Positions 1 through 8,197 of a DNA stretch of 59,724 nucleotides are shown here, one piece after another. The DNA is from an uncultured Lachnospiraceae bacterium. GTDB taxonomy: Bacteria; Bacillota; Clostridia; Lachnospirales; Lachnospiraceae. Position 1 is the first letter of the stretch. Each line of letters begins with the position of its first letter. The notes beneath the pieces are model-generated. The model was not told the origin of the DNA. It did no database searches and saw nothing but the letters and a program-made list of their open reading frames with translations. The position numbers and the translations under genes are program-made. The DNA is taken from NCBI GenBank assembly GCA_934364805.1, contig CAKRMH010000018.1:1-59724 (forward strand), written 5' to 3'.

Positions 1-67
1 GATAGCTCAATGGTAGAGCACTCGGCTGTTAACCGAGTTGTTGTAGGTTCGAGCCCTACTCGGGGAG
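1..67 (+). tRNA. tRNA-Asn (GTT), 5' end cut by window edge
   Basis: A cloverleaf is visible from the last two acceptor bases on. The D stem is GCTC/GAGC, the anticodon stem CTCGG/CCGAG carries loop CTGTTAA with anticodon GTT, the T arm is GTAGG-TTCGAGC-CCTAC, and the 3' acceptor strand is TCGGGGA with discriminator G. About five bases of the 5' acceptor strand lie outside the window. No CCA is encoded. Confidence 0.95.
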
Positions 68-120
68 TTTTCTTTTATAAGGATGTATATCATCTTGTGA
101 GAGAGCATATAATAGAATAT

Positions 121-191
121 GGTGACTTAGCCAAGTGGTAAGGCGTGGGACTGCAACTCCCTGATCGTCGGTTCAAATCCGTCAGTCACCT
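121..191 (+). tRNA. tRNA-Cys (GCA)
   Basis: The acceptor stem GGTGACT/AGTCACC is perfect, the D arm starts GCCA, the anticodon loop is CTGCAAC (anticodon GCA) and the T loop is TTCAAAT, with discriminator T. Two stem positions are U-U mismatches: 146/162 at the base of the anticodon stem and 168/182 in the T stem. It probably belongs to one tRNA transcription unit with the tRNA-Asn and is followed directly by a terminator. Confidence 0.93.
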
Positions 192-197
192 CTTTAG

Positions 198-229
198 CCT
201 CTAAGTTTTACTTAGAGGTTTTTCTTTTT
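198..229 (+). terminator. Rho-independent terminator of the tRNA unit
   Basis: A perfect 8-bp stem CCTCTAAG/CTTAGAGG with a 5-nt loop is followed by a long T tract (219-229). It ends the tRNA cluster before niaR. Confidence 0.92.
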
Positions 230-237
230 ATAAATAA

Positions 238-249
238 CTGTCAAGACAG
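238..249. promoter_or_regulatory. Candidate NiaR operator upstream of niaR
   Basis: A perfect inverted repeat CTGTC-AA-GACAG lies about 90 bp before the niaR start. NiaR-type regulators of Firmicutes are known to use palindromic sites with a TGTC(N)GACA-like core, so autoregulation is a reasonable inference. Binding is not shown by the sequence. Confidence 0.5.
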
Positions 250-334
250 GTGTATAGATACTTCTTGACGGAATATTATTCCTTTGATAAAATTATGGAT
301 ATTCAGAGAACCATGGAAGGATGGTGCAATCGAA

Positions 335-886
335 ATGATGAATGGAGAAGAAAGAAGAAAAGAAATACTTGCGATTTTAGATAAAAGCAAATCCGCTATT
401 TCCGGAGAGAAGCTGGCTGACATTTTTGAAGTGAGCAGACAGGTAATCGTTCAGGATATTGCACTGCTTCGTGCAGCGAGAAATGAAATATTGTCCACGA
501 ACAGAGGGTATATCCTTCAGACAAAAAGAGGAGCCAGCAGAATTTTTAAGATATATCATACGATCGAGCAGATGGTGGATGAGTTAAATACGTTTGTGGA
601 TTTTGGAGCTACTGTGGAAGATGTTTTTGTGTATCATAAGGTATACGGGGTGATCCGGGCAGAGCTTGGAATCCGGAACAGGAAAGATGTTCAGAAATAT
701 CTTACAGAGATTCGAGAAGGAAAATCAACGCCACTTATGAATGTGACAAGTGGCTATCATTATCACACAGTTCTTGCAGAAGATGAAGAGACATTGGATC
801 AGATTCAGGAAGAACTTCAGAAGCTGGGATTTCTTGCAGAACTTAAGACGTATGAACCAGTTGATTTCTGGAAGAATCAGGAATAG
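335..886 (+). CDS. niaR: NiaR-type transcriptional repressor (HTH + 3H domain)
   Basis: Likely nicotinate-responsive repressor of NAD biosynthesis or niacin uptake genes. The N-terminal 60 residues form a winged HTH (HTH_11 type, beginning ERRKEILAIL). The rest matches the 3H domain, with conserved histidines in IYHTIEQ, VYHKVYG and YHYHTVL that in this family bind metal and effector. The length, 183 residues, is normal. The frame is open back to 284, but the family normally starts with a short lead into the HTH, so I place the start at the MM pair (335/338); the ribosome binding site (GGAAGG) is not ideally spaced, so the start is uncertain. No niacin transporter gene adjoins it, so its targets lie outside the window apart from possible autoregulation through the repeat at 238-249. 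Confidence 0.88.
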   Translation: MMNGEERRKEILAILDKSKSAISGEKLADIFEVSRQVIVQDIALLRAARNEILSTNRGYILQTKRGASRIFKIYHTIEQMVDELNTFVDFGATVEDVFVYHKVYGVIRAELGIRNRKDVQKYLTEIREGKSTPLMNVTSGYHYHTVLAEDEETLDQIQEELQKLGFLAELKTYEPVDFWKNQE

Positions 887-942
887 TCTATGAGTTAGAA
901 TAGTTTCATAAGGATGTATATTAGGAAAAATATACAAAAAAG

Positions 943-977
943 AACCGTCAAAATTGTGAATGATTTTGGCGGTTTTT
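943..977 (+). terminator. niaR terminator, doubling as an operator-like inverted repeat
   Basis: The arms ACCGTCAAAAT and ATTTTGGCGGT form a hairpin followed by TTTTT, so it can terminate niaR. The same arms are copies of the motif ATTTTGRCGG that reappears at 1027-1036 just downstream of the fructose operon promoter, so it may also bind the DeoR-type regulator. Confidence 0.75.
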
Positions 978-979
978 GA

Positions 980-1008
980 TTGACTTTAAATGTTTTTGAA
1001 TCTATAAT
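980..1008 (+). promoter_or_regulatory. Sigma-A promoter of the fructose operon
   Basis: TTGACT at 980-985 and TATAAT at 1003-1008 are separated by 17 bp, close to the vegetative consensus. It sits between the operator-like hairpin (943-977) and a further motif copy (1022-1036). Confidence 0.85.
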
Positions 1009-1021
1009 CAAACTATCAAAT

Positions 1022-1036
1022 GAATGATTTTGACGG
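1022..1036 (+). promoter_or_regulatory. Candidate FruR operator copy
   Basis: GAATGATTTTGACGG here repeats 958-972 with one mismatch, 64 bp apart. It falls just after the predicted transcription start, a position suited to repression. That FruR binds it is inferred. Confidence 0.5.
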
Positions 1037-1060
1037 AAAATGAAGGGTTGTGGTTATAAT

Positions 1061-1804
1061 ATGCTAACAGAGGACAGGCACAGTAATATTTTATCATTAT
1101 TAGATAAAGATGGAAGCGTTACGGTTCAACAGTTGATGAAAGAGCTTCATACATCAGAATCTACGATTCGAAGAGATTTAAATCAGTTGGATGCACAGGG
1201 ATTTTTGACAAAAGTACATGGCGGAGCAATTGCTAAAAATACGATTTACAGTACAATGGATGAAAATGTTATGAATCGTAAAGCGATGAATGCAGAGGCA
1301 AAGATCAGGATTGCAAAGTATGCAGCATCTTTGATCGAGCCAGAGGATTTTGTTTATCTGGACGCTGGTACAACAACGGAGCTTATGATTGACTATATTA
1401 CAAACCGTCAGACGGTTTTTGTAACAAATGCGATCAGTCATGCAAAAAAGCTTTCAGATATCGGTTTTCGGGTTTACATTCTTGGGGGTGAGTTTAAATC
1501 TGCAACAGAGGCCATTGTTGGAGAGGAAGCTGTTGAAACGCTGGATAAATACAACTTTACCAAGGGATTCTGGGGAACAAACGGAATCAGTGTTGAGACC
1601 GGATTTTCTACGCCGGAGGTAAAAGAGGCAATGGTGAAAAAGAAATCCATGCAGAATTGCAAAGAACGATATGTTCTTGCTGATGGAAGTAAATTTTCCC
1701 AGATTTCCAGTGTAAAATTTGCCGAATTTGCTGATGCTACTATTATTACCACAAATTTGAATTCAAAAGCATTTCAAAAATATAAAAACATTAAGGAGGT
1801 ATAA
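1061..1804 (+). CDS. fruR: DeoR-family regulator of fructose utilisation (FruR)
   Basis: DeoR/GlpR-type repressor. The N-terminus has a winged HTH (about residues 5-55, containing VTVQQLMKEL and SESTIRRDL), followed by the DeoRC sugar-phosphate sensing domain with the characteristic DAGTTT segment. As first gene of fruR-fruK-fruA it is expected to sense fructose-1-phosphate or a related ester and control this operon. An alternative ATG at 1040 is in frame; I prefer 1061 because the product then begins MLTEDRHSNIL like other family members, with AAGGG upstream at a slightly long spacing. The stop codon region contains the fruK ribosome binding site (AAGGAGGT), so fruK is translationally close. 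The repeated ATTTTGACGG motifs around the promoter are candidate autoregulatory sites. Confidence 0.9.
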   Translation: MLTEDRHSNILSLLDKDGSVTVQQLMKELHTSESTIRRDLNQLDAQGFLTKVHGGAIAKNTIYSTMDENVMNRKAMNAEAKIRIAKYAASLIEPEDFVYLDAGTTTELMIDYITNRQTVFVTNAISHAKKLSDIGFRVYILGGEFKSATEAIVGEEAVETLDKYNFTKGFWGTNGISVETGFSTPEVKEAMVKKKSMQNCKERYVLADGSKFSQISSVKFAEFADATIITTNLNSKAFQKYKNIKEV

Positions 1805-1809
1805 GGAAA

Positions 1810-2730
1810 ATGATTTATACGGTAACTTTTAATCCATCATTGGATTATATCGTAACAGTGAAGAATTTTCAGACTGGAATGGTAAACCGGACTGTAGATG
1901 AGATCATATATCCGGGCGGAAAAGGAATTAATGTATCTATGGTATTAAAAAATCTTGGTTTTGATAATACTGCTCTTGGATTTATGGCTGGTTTTACCGG
2001 AGATGAAATATGCCGACTTCTTGAGGAAAAAGGTGTAAAGGCAGATTTTATTCATGTAAAAAAAGGGGTTTCCAGAATTAATGTGAAGCTTCGTTCCAAT
2101 GAAGAATCCGAAATCAATGGAATGGGACCTGCAATTATGCAGGAGGATATTAAAAAGCTTTATGAGAAACTGGATCAGCTGCAGGATGGAGATGTTCTTG
2201 TCCTGGCTGGAAGTATTCCCTCTGTGATGCCGGAATCCATGTATATGGATATCATGAAACATCTGGAGAAGAAGAAGCTGAACATTGCTGTAGATGCAAC
2301 AAAAGATCTTCTGGTGAATGTTCTTCCATATCATCCATTTTTGATCAAACCGAATAATCATGAACTTGGAGAGATTTTCGGAGTGACGATCACGGATAAG
2401 GATGACGTTGTGAAATATGCAAAAAAGCTTCAGGAGCGCGGAGCCAGAAATGTCCTGATTTCTATGGCAGGCGATGGAGCAGTACTGGTAACTGAGGATG
2501 GACAGGAATTCCGTGCCGAAGCGCCAAAAGGGGAATTGAAAAATTCCGTAGGAGCAGGAGATTCCATGGTAGCCGGATTCCTTGCCGGATATCTGTCAAC
2601 CGGAAGTTATGCGGAAGCCTTTAAAATGGGTGTATGTACTGGAAGCGCCAGTGCTTTTTCGGAAGAACTTGCAACAAAAGCTGAAGTGCAGGCTTTATTA
2701 GATAAATGTAAAAATTTATTTGAAAATTAG
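1810..2730 (+). CDS. fruK: 1-phosphofructokinase
   Basis: Phosphorylates fructose-1-phosphate, produced by the FruA PTS, to fructose-1,6-bisphosphate in the cytoplasm. It is a PfkB/ribokinase-family protein of 306 residues, the usual length. The N-terminus MIYTVTFNPSLDY and the substrate-binding segment GGKGINVS are typical, and the second PfkB signature NSVGAGDSMVAGF carries the catalytic aspartate near residue 255. It starts 5 bp after fruR and ends 12 bp before fruA. The main alternative in this family is tagatose-6-phosphate kinase (LacC), but the neighbouring fructose PTS decides for FruK. Confidence 0.95.
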   Translation: MIYTVTFNPSLDYIVTVKNFQTGMVNRTVDEIIYPGGKGINVSMVLKNLGFDNTALGFMAGFTGDEICRLLEEKGVKADFIHVKKGVSRINVKLRSNEESEINGMGPAIMQEDIKKLYEKLDQLQDGDVLVLAGSIPSVMPESMYMDIMKHLEKKKLNIAVDATKDLLVNVLPYHPFLIKPNNHELGEIFGVTITDKDDVVKYAKKLQERGARNVLISMAGDGAVLVTEDGQEFRAEAPKGELKNSVGAGDSMVAGFLAGYLSTGSYAEAFKMGVCTGSASAFSEELATKAEVQALLDKCKNLFEN

Positions 2731-2742
2731 GGGGGCACGAAG

Positions 2743-4788
2743 ATGAGGATAAGAGATTTATTAGCAGCTGAATGTATTCAGCTCGGTGGAAAAGCCACCG
2801 GAAAACGGGATCTTTTGGATCAGATGGTAGACCTGATGGCCAAAAGTGGAAAAATCAACGATGTGGAGACATATCGAAAAGGTGTGTACGCAAGAGAGGA
2901 AGAAGGAACAACCGGAATCGGAGAGGGAATTGCCATTCCACATTGCAAATCCGATGCAGTCAGCAGACCAGGTCTTGCAGCCATGGTGATCCCAAAGGGC
3001 GTTGATTTTGATTCCCTGGATGGAGCACCGGTCAATCTGATTTTCTTAATTGCAGCACCAAACACCAAGGACAATGTCCATCTGGATGTTTTGAGCAAAT
3101 TATCCGTACTTCTTATGGATGAGAATTTTACCAATGGACTTAGAAATGCCAAAACGGTAGATGAGTTCTTAAGTGTGATCGATGCTGCTGAGACCGAAAA
3201 GGATGAAAAAGAAGAAAAGACCGAGACACAGACAGCACCGGCGGGAATAGAAGTTCTTGCAGTAACTGCCTGTCCGACCGGAATTGCACATACTTATATG
3301 GCTGCGGAAGCACTGGAGAAAAAAGCTGCAGAACTTGGAATCAGCATTAAGGTTGAGACAAGAGGCTCTGGTGGAGCAAAGAATATCGTTACCGATGAAG
3401 AAATAAAGAATGCCAAATGCGTGATCGTTGCAGCGGACACCAAAGTTCCAATGGACCGGTTTGATGGCAAAAAGTTGATCGAATGCAAAGTTGCAGATGG
3501 TATCAATAAGGCAGAAGAACTTTTGAATAAGGCAGTAAATGGAGATGCACCGGTATATAAAGCAGCCAGCGGGGAAAGCAGAAAAGAAACAATTTCTAAT
3601 ACCGGAGGTACTGGACATCAGATTTATACACATCTGATGAGTGGTGTATCACACATGCTTCCATTCGTCATCGGTGGAGGTATCATGACTGCACTTGCAT
3701 TTCTGATCGATACTCTGATGGGATATGGAGCAACTGGAGGTTCTGCATTTGGTTCCTGCACACCATTGTCTGCATTTTTTAAATATGGCGGTGGACTTGC
3801 GATGGGAATGATGGTTCCGGTGCTTGCTGGATATATCGCATATTCGATCGCTGACAGACCAGGACTTGCAGTTGGATTTACCGGAGGACTTCTTGCATCC
3901 AGCGGTAACGCATTAGTCAGTGGATATAGCTGGGCAGATCAGACAACTGGTTTCCAGAAATTTATCTCTGAATTTGCTTTCCAACAGGCAAATGGCGGTA
4001 ATACGGTATCTGGTTTCCTTGGTGGAATCCTTGCCGGATTTTTAGCCGGATTTATCGTACTGTTTTTAAAGAAGATCTGCAGCAAACTTCCAGCTTCCCT
4101 GGATGGAATTAAACCGACACTGATCTATCCGCTTGGTGGAATCTTTATTATCAGTGTTCTGATGTGCTTCATTTTCAACCCGCTGATCGGACTGATCAAT
4201 ACAGGACTCAGCACGATGTTAACCGCATTATCCAATGCAGGAATGATCACATTACTTGGACTGATCTTAGGTGCCATGATGGCAATTGATATGGGAGGTC
4301 CAATCAATAAAGCAGCATATGTATTTGGTACAGGAGTGCTTGCAACAGCATCTCAGATGATGGCAGACGGTGCACAGTCCTCTGACCCGGCAGTTCAGGC
4401 ATGTTATATTGCAATGGCATCGATCATGATCGGAGGAATGGTTCCACCGGTTGGTATCGCACTAGCATGTCAGTTCTTCCCGAAGAAATTTACAGAAGCT
4501 GAGAGAAACGCAAAGGTATCAAACTTTGTCATGGGATGCGCATTCATTACGGAAGGTGCAATTCCATTTGCGGCAGCAGACCCGGCACATGTAATTCCAT
4601 GTACTATGGTTGGAGCCGGAGTTGCAGGATTACTTTCTGCATTCTTTAGATGCACACTTATGGCACCACATGGTGGAATCTTCGTATTTGCAACCGTTGG
4701 AAATCCACTTATGTATATCATTTCCTGGGCGATTGGATCTGTGATCACAGCAGTATTACTCGGATTGATTAAAAAAGATGCAAAATAA
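2743..4788 (+). CDS. fruA: PTS fructose transporter, EIIABC
   Basis: Membrane permease that takes up fructose and phosphorylates it to fructose-1-phosphate. Three PTS domains occur in the order IIA-IIB-IIC in 681 residues. IIA (about 1-145) has the phosphohistidine in IAIPHCKS at His67. An acidic/lysine-rich linker (about 146-165) leads to IIB, whose phosphocysteine lies in VTACPTGIAHTYMA at Cys177. IIC (about 290-680) is strongly hydrophobic with many membrane segments. Phosphate flows from HPr to His67, Cys177 and then the sugar. The gene is preceded by a GGGGG-type ribosome binding site and belongs to the fruR operon. Fructose rather than mannitol specificity rests on IIB/IIC type and on FruK next door. 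Confidence 0.95.
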   Translation: MRIRDLLAAECIQLGGKATGKRDLLDQMVDLMAKSGKINDVETYRKGVYAREEEGTTGIGEGIAIPHCKSDAVSRPGLAAMVIPKGVDFDSLDGAPVNLIFLIAAPNTKDNVHLDVLSKLSVLLMDENFTNGLRNAKTVDEFLSVIDAAETEKDEKEEKTETQTAPAGIEVLAVTACPTGIAHTYMAAEALEKKAAELGISIKVETRGSGGAKNIVTDEEIKNAKCVIVAADTKVPMDRFDGKKLIECKVADGINKAEELLNKAVNGDAPVYKAASGESRKETISNTGGTGHQIYTHLMSGVSHMLPFVIGGGIMTALAFLIDTLMGYGATGGSAFGSCTPLSAFFKYGGGLAMGMMVPVLAGYIAYSIADRPGLAVGFTGGLLASSGNALVSGYSWADQTTGFQKFISEFAFQQANGGNTVSGFLGGILAGFLAGFIVLFLKKICSKLPASLDGIKPTLIYPLGGIFIISVLMCFIFNPLIGLINTGLSTMLTALSNAGMITLLGLILGAMMAIDMGGPINKAAYVFGTGVLATASQMMADGAQSSDPAVQACYIAMASIMIGGMVPPVGIALACQFFPKKFTEAERNAKVSNFVMGCAFITEGAIPFAAADPAHVIPCTMVGAGVAGLLSAFFRCTLMAPHGGIFVFATVGNPLMYIISWAIGSVITAVLLGLIKKDAK

Positions 4789-4854
4789 ATGAGAAAAATA
4801 AAAGAAATAAGGTAATAATAGTATCATTACGAAACAAAACAGGAGGAATTAAAA

Positions 4855-5112
4855 ATGAAAGAATTTACTTACACAATCAAAGACGAAATGGGAATCCATG
4901 CAAGACCAGCAGGATTATTTGTAAAGGAAGCAGCAGCTTTTCCTTGCGCTGTAACGATTACAAAAGACGGAAAAGAAGTTGATGCAAAAAGAATCTTCGG
5001 AGTTATGGGACTTGGCGTAAAATGTGGACAGGAGATCACATTAAAGACAGACGGTGAAAAAGAAGAAGAAGCAATGGAAACATTAAGCAAATTTTTAGAG
5101 GAAAACCTCTAA
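4855..5112 (+). CDS. ptsH: HPr phosphocarrier, lacking regulatory Ser46
   Basis: Small phosphocarrier (85 residues) passing phosphate from enzyme I to FruA. His15 sits in the canonical GIHARPAG motif. The region that normally contains the HPr-kinase site (K-S46-I/L in Gram-positive HPr) reads DAKRIFGVMGLG, so position 46 is Arg and position 52 is Gly instead of the frequent Ser. The protein should take part in sugar transport but should not be a P-Ser-HPr partner for CcpA. It has a good AGGAGG ribosome binding site, lies 66 bp after fruA and is followed by ptsI. It may be a fructose-dedicated HPr (like FPr) or the housekeeping HPr of the lineage; a second copy may exist outside the window. 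Confidence 0.93.
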   Translation: MKEFTYTIKDEMGIHARPAGLFVKEAAAFPCAVTITKDGKEVDAKRIFGVMGLGVKCGQEITLKTDGEKEEEAMETLSKFLEENL

Positions 5113-5153
5113 TATTCTATAATCGGTTTACATCAATCATTGAAAAGTGTCGT

Positions 5154-5185
5154 TGCTGTCCGTAACCGGGCAGCAGGCATTTTTC
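5154..5185 (+). terminator. Weak terminator/attenuator between ptsH and ptsI
   Basis: The arms TTGCTGTCC and GGGCAGCA form a hairpin followed a few bases later by a T run (5180-5184). It may lower read-through from the abundant HPr message into ptsI. Confidence 0.5.
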
Positions 5186-5223
5186 ATTTGAAGAAAGGTC
5201 AGGGAAAAGGAAAGGAGATCACA

Positions 5224-6843
5224 ATGGTAATTCAGGGAAAAAGTGTTTTCAGTGGAATCGCAATCGGAAGATTATCTGTATATAATAAGGCAGAAAATGT
5301 TGTAAAAAGAGTAAAAATTACTGATATTGATGGGGAAATCAGAAGATTTGAAGAAGCTCGTGAAGAAGGCAAAAAACAGCTTGCAGGCTTATATGAAAAG
5401 GCATTAAAAGAAGTGGGAGAAGTAAATGCTGCAATCTTTGAAGTACATCAGATGATGCTGGATGATCTGGACTATGTAGAATCCATTCAGAATATGATAA
5501 AGTCTCAGGAAGTAAATGCAGAGTTCGCCGTTGCAAATACCGGAGACAATTTTTCCGAGATGTTTGCATCCATGGACGATGATTACATGAAAGAACGTGC
5601 AGCTGATGTCAAAGATATCTCCAATCGACTGATCATGATCCTTCAGGGAAATGGCGCAGGAGGAATCCAATCTGATGAGCCGGTGATCCTGCTTGCCGAC
5701 GACCTTGCACCAAGTGAGACCGTACAGCTGGATAAATCCAAAGTATTGTCCTTTGTAACAAGACATGGATCTACGAATTCCCATACTGCAATTCTTGCAA
5801 GAACCATGAATATTCCGGCATTGATCGGTGTTGATTACCCGGATGATGCAGATGGAAAAATGGGTATCGTAGATGGATACGAAGGAAAGATCATCATTGA
5901 TCCGGAAGTATCCGTTCTGGAAGATTATAAAGCAAAAAAAGAGAAAGAAGATGAGAAAAAGAGACTGCTTCAGGAATTAAAAGGCAAAGAAAATGTGACA
6001 CTTGACGGAAAGAAGATCAATCTTTACGCAAATATCGGAAGTGTATCCGATGTTGCATCCGTACTTGCCAATGATGCCGGTGGAATCGGCTTATTCCGAA
6101 GTGAATTTCTGTATCTGGAATCAGAAACTTATCCAACAGAAGAGGAACAGTTTAAGGCATACCGTACGGTTGCAGAGAATATGGCCGGAAAGAAAGTCAT
6201 TATCCGTACACTGGATATCGGAGCAGATAAACAGGTTGGATATTTTAATCTGGATAAAGAAGAGAATCCTGCAATGGGATATCGTGCGATCCGTATCTGC
6301 CTTGACCGCAGGGATATCTTTAAAACACAGCTTCGCGCATTATACCGTGCAAGCTATTATGGAACAATCTCCATCATGTTCCCGATGATCATCTCTGTTC
6401 AGGAAGTCAAACAGATCAAGCAGATCATAAGTGAAGTCAAAGCAGAACTTGATGAAGCAAATGTTCCATACAAGGATGTTGAGATTGGAATTATGATTGA
6501 AACACCTGCAGCAGTCATGATGAGTGAAGAGCTTGCAAAAGAAGTGGACTTTTTCTCCATTGGAACAAATGATCTGACACAGTATACACTTGCAATCGAC
6601 CGTCAGAATCCAAAGCTGGACAACATCTATGATTCCCATCATCCAGCAATCTTAAAAATGCTTCAGATGGTTGTAGACAATGGTCACAAAGGTGGCTGCT
6701 GGGTTGGAATCTGTGGAGAACTTGGTGCGGATACAACACTGACAGAGACCTTCTTAAAGATGGGATTTGATGAATTATCCGTAAGTCCATCCATGATCTT
6801 AAGGGTTCGTGACAGAATCCGCAATACAGATACTACAAAATAG
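5224..6843 (+). CDS. ptsI: PTS enzyme I (phosphoenolpyruvate-protein phosphotransferase)
   Basis: Transfers phosphate from PEP to HPr. The product is 540 residues. The N-terminal HPr-binding/phosphohistidine region has the active His at about 187 in GSTNSHTAIL. The C-terminal PEP-binding barrel shows GIGLFRSEFLYL, RTLDIGADK, IGIMIETPAA, FFSIGTNDLTQYTLA and the catalytic cysteine in GICGELGAD. A longer frame reaches back to 5140, but the ATG at 5224 has AAAGGAG upstream and gives the usual family N-terminus (MVIQGKSVFSGIAIG). It is the last gene of the fructose operon; the convergent FliB-like gene ends 9 bp beyond its stop. Confidence 0.96.
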   Translation: MVIQGKSVFSGIAIGRLSVYNKAENVVKRVKITDIDGEIRRFEEAREEGKKQLAGLYEKALKEVGEVNAAIFEVHQMMLDDLDYVESIQNMIKSQEVNAEFAVANTGDNFSEMFASMDDDYMKERAADVKDISNRLIMILQGNGAGGIQSDEPVILLADDLAPSETVQLDKSKVLSFVTRHGSTNSHTAILARTMNIPALIGVDYPDDADGKMGIVDGYEGKIIIDPEVSVLEDYKAKKEKEDEKKRLLQELKGKENVTLDGKKINLYANIGSVSDVASVLANDAGGIGLFRSEFLYLESETYPTEEEQFKAYRTVAENMAGKKVIIRTLDIGADKQVGYFNLDKEENPAMGYRAIRICLDRRDIFKTQLRALYRASYYGTISIMFPMIISVQEVKQIKQIISEVKAELDEANVPYKDVEIGIMIETPAAVMMSEELAKEVDFFSIGTNDLTQYTLAIDRQNPKLDNIYDSHHPAILKMLQMVVDNGHKGGCWVGICGELGADTTLTETFLKMGFDELSVSPSMILRVRDRIRNTDTTK

Positions 6844-6851
6844 CATCTGTG

Positions 6852-8000
6852 TTACTGCATGTTTGTAAACAGCGGGGTAAGTGCCTCATACATGGCATTT
6901 AAGACTACATCATTGTGTCTTGCTCGTTTTTCGTAGGCAGCAATGATTCTGGCCTGCTCTGCGCTGGTCAGAGAGTGATATTTCTGATGATACAGAGAAA
7001 AGAAAAGCCAGATCAAAGACGCATGAATGATTCCTGAGGCAATGGTTTTTAAGAAGCTATAGGTTTCAAAAATATCAAGAAAACAGGAATCCAGATAATA
7101 AATATAATAGCTGCGGAGCAGATCTTCCACGTCAGGGAGAACATCCTGCAGGTCATTGTGAAGAAACATCAGATGCTGTCTGGCATCTGGTGTTTTTTTG
7201 CTGCCTGAAAACTCATCAAAATATAAGTGGCACAGTTCATATAAAAATGGAGACGTTGTACGCAGTTTTTTGTGGTAAAGTCCTTCGGAGATCATCCGTG
7301 ACAGGATATCACCGGAGATCAGAAAGGCATCCGTTTGATCTGCCGGTGCAGGATGTGGAAAATCTTCGGAAGTGTAAAGCGATTCCGGCTGAATGCCATC
7401 GGAAAAAGAAAAACCGTGTGAGAGCCAGAACTCCTGCAGTTTTTTGGCATAGCAGATGAGAATAGCACAGATTGCAGGAAAATCCATATCTGAAGTCTGA
7501 AGAAAAGAAATAAGCTCCTCACGGCAGAATAACAGATCCTCAAAAAATGCTGCATCCTGATTGGTTCCCGATACCGGATAAGAGATTTCCGAATCCATGT
7601 CCACATAATGAAAATCATGAAGGTGTCCGAGAAACAGTTCCGCTGCCTTTGGGCAGGAGAGTTCTAGAGTTTCTTCGGCACAAAAACCGTAATTTCTGCG
7701 TTTTCTTGGATAGATTCTGCAGATGTGAGGCATTGCATTTTCTCCATGATGACGTTCCAAGGAACAGAGCATGTCATGGTCCTGAAACGGGCAGTGGGTG
7801 TGCGTCATGCGGATGCATGGAATGCCCTCTTTTTTGCAGAGGTGCGGGAAAAGCCAAAGCCGCAGAGATAGCGGATAGGTCTGCCATTTTTGCATTGTTT
7901 CCCGGTCCACAGGGATATTCCATCCGGCGCAGCAGGTGTCCGGACACTGGTCTGTGGCACAAGTGAAGTTATCATAAAATGAAATACGGTGTAATTTCAT
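6852..8000 (-). CDS. FliB-family lysine N-methylase-like protein
   Basis: A 382-residue member of the FliB (flagellin lysine-N-methylase) family. The N-terminus MKLHRISFYDNFTC is followed by the cysteine cluster C-x5-C-x3-CC (TCATDQCPDTCC), and further cysteines occur in MPHICRIYPRK and ELSCPKAA, the pattern thought to bind a metal or Fe-S centre. In enterobacteria FliB methylates flagellin lysines and is beside fliC; here it is 23 kb from the flagellin gene. The frame extends to 8033, but the ATG at 8000 has GGAGA at good distance. It is convergent with ptsI. Members also occur in non-flagellated clostridia, so another substrate is possible. Confidence 0.8.
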   Translation of the reverse strand: MKLHRISFYDNFTCATDQCPDTCCAGWNIPVDRETMQKWQTYPLSLRLWLFPHLCKKEGIPCIRMTHTHCPFQDHDMLCSLERHHGENAMPHICRIYPRKRRNYGFCAEETLELSCPKAAELFLGHLHDFHYVDMDSEISYPVSGTNQDAAFFEDLLFCREELISFLQTSDMDFPAICAILICYAKKLQEFWLSHGFSFSDGIQPESLYTSEDFPHPAPADQTDAFLISGDILSRMISEGLYHKKLRTTSPFLYELCHLYFDEFSGSKKTPDARQHLMFLHNDLQDVLPDVEDLLRSYYIYYLDSCFLDIFETYSFLKTIASGIIHASLIWLFFSLYHQKYHSLTSAEQARIIAAYEKRARHNDVVLNAMYEALTPLFTNMQ

Positions 8001-8035
8001 AGGTTCTCCAATCTGATCGGTCAGGTGATACACTT

Positions 8036-8064
8036 ATTATAAAAACCCATTTGGAAAACAACAA
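8036..8064 (-). promoter_or_regulatory. Possible sigma-A promoter of the FliB-like gene
   Basis: On the minus strand TTGTTG (8059-8064) and TATAAT (8036-8041) are 17 bp apart. The -35 element is poor, so this is tentative. Confidence 0.4.
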
Positions 8065-8133
8065 CAGAAATTGTGGATATTTGAAAAATTTTGTGAAAAT
8101 TCTAAACATTATATGAAATATACACCAAATATA

Positions 8134-8162
8134 TTGACTTCATTTTTTTTCGGGGCTAGTGT
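8134..8162 (+). promoter_or_regulatory. Possible promoter of the Hsp70 gene
   Basis: TTGACT at 8134-8139 is followed after 17 bp by TAGTGT (8157-8162). The -10 match is modest. No CIRCE operator (TTAGCACTC repeat) is seen, unlike the usual heat-shock dnaK operon. Confidence 0.4.
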
Positions 8163-8197
8163 AATATGCAGAAACGAAAACGTCAGGAGGTTTTTTC

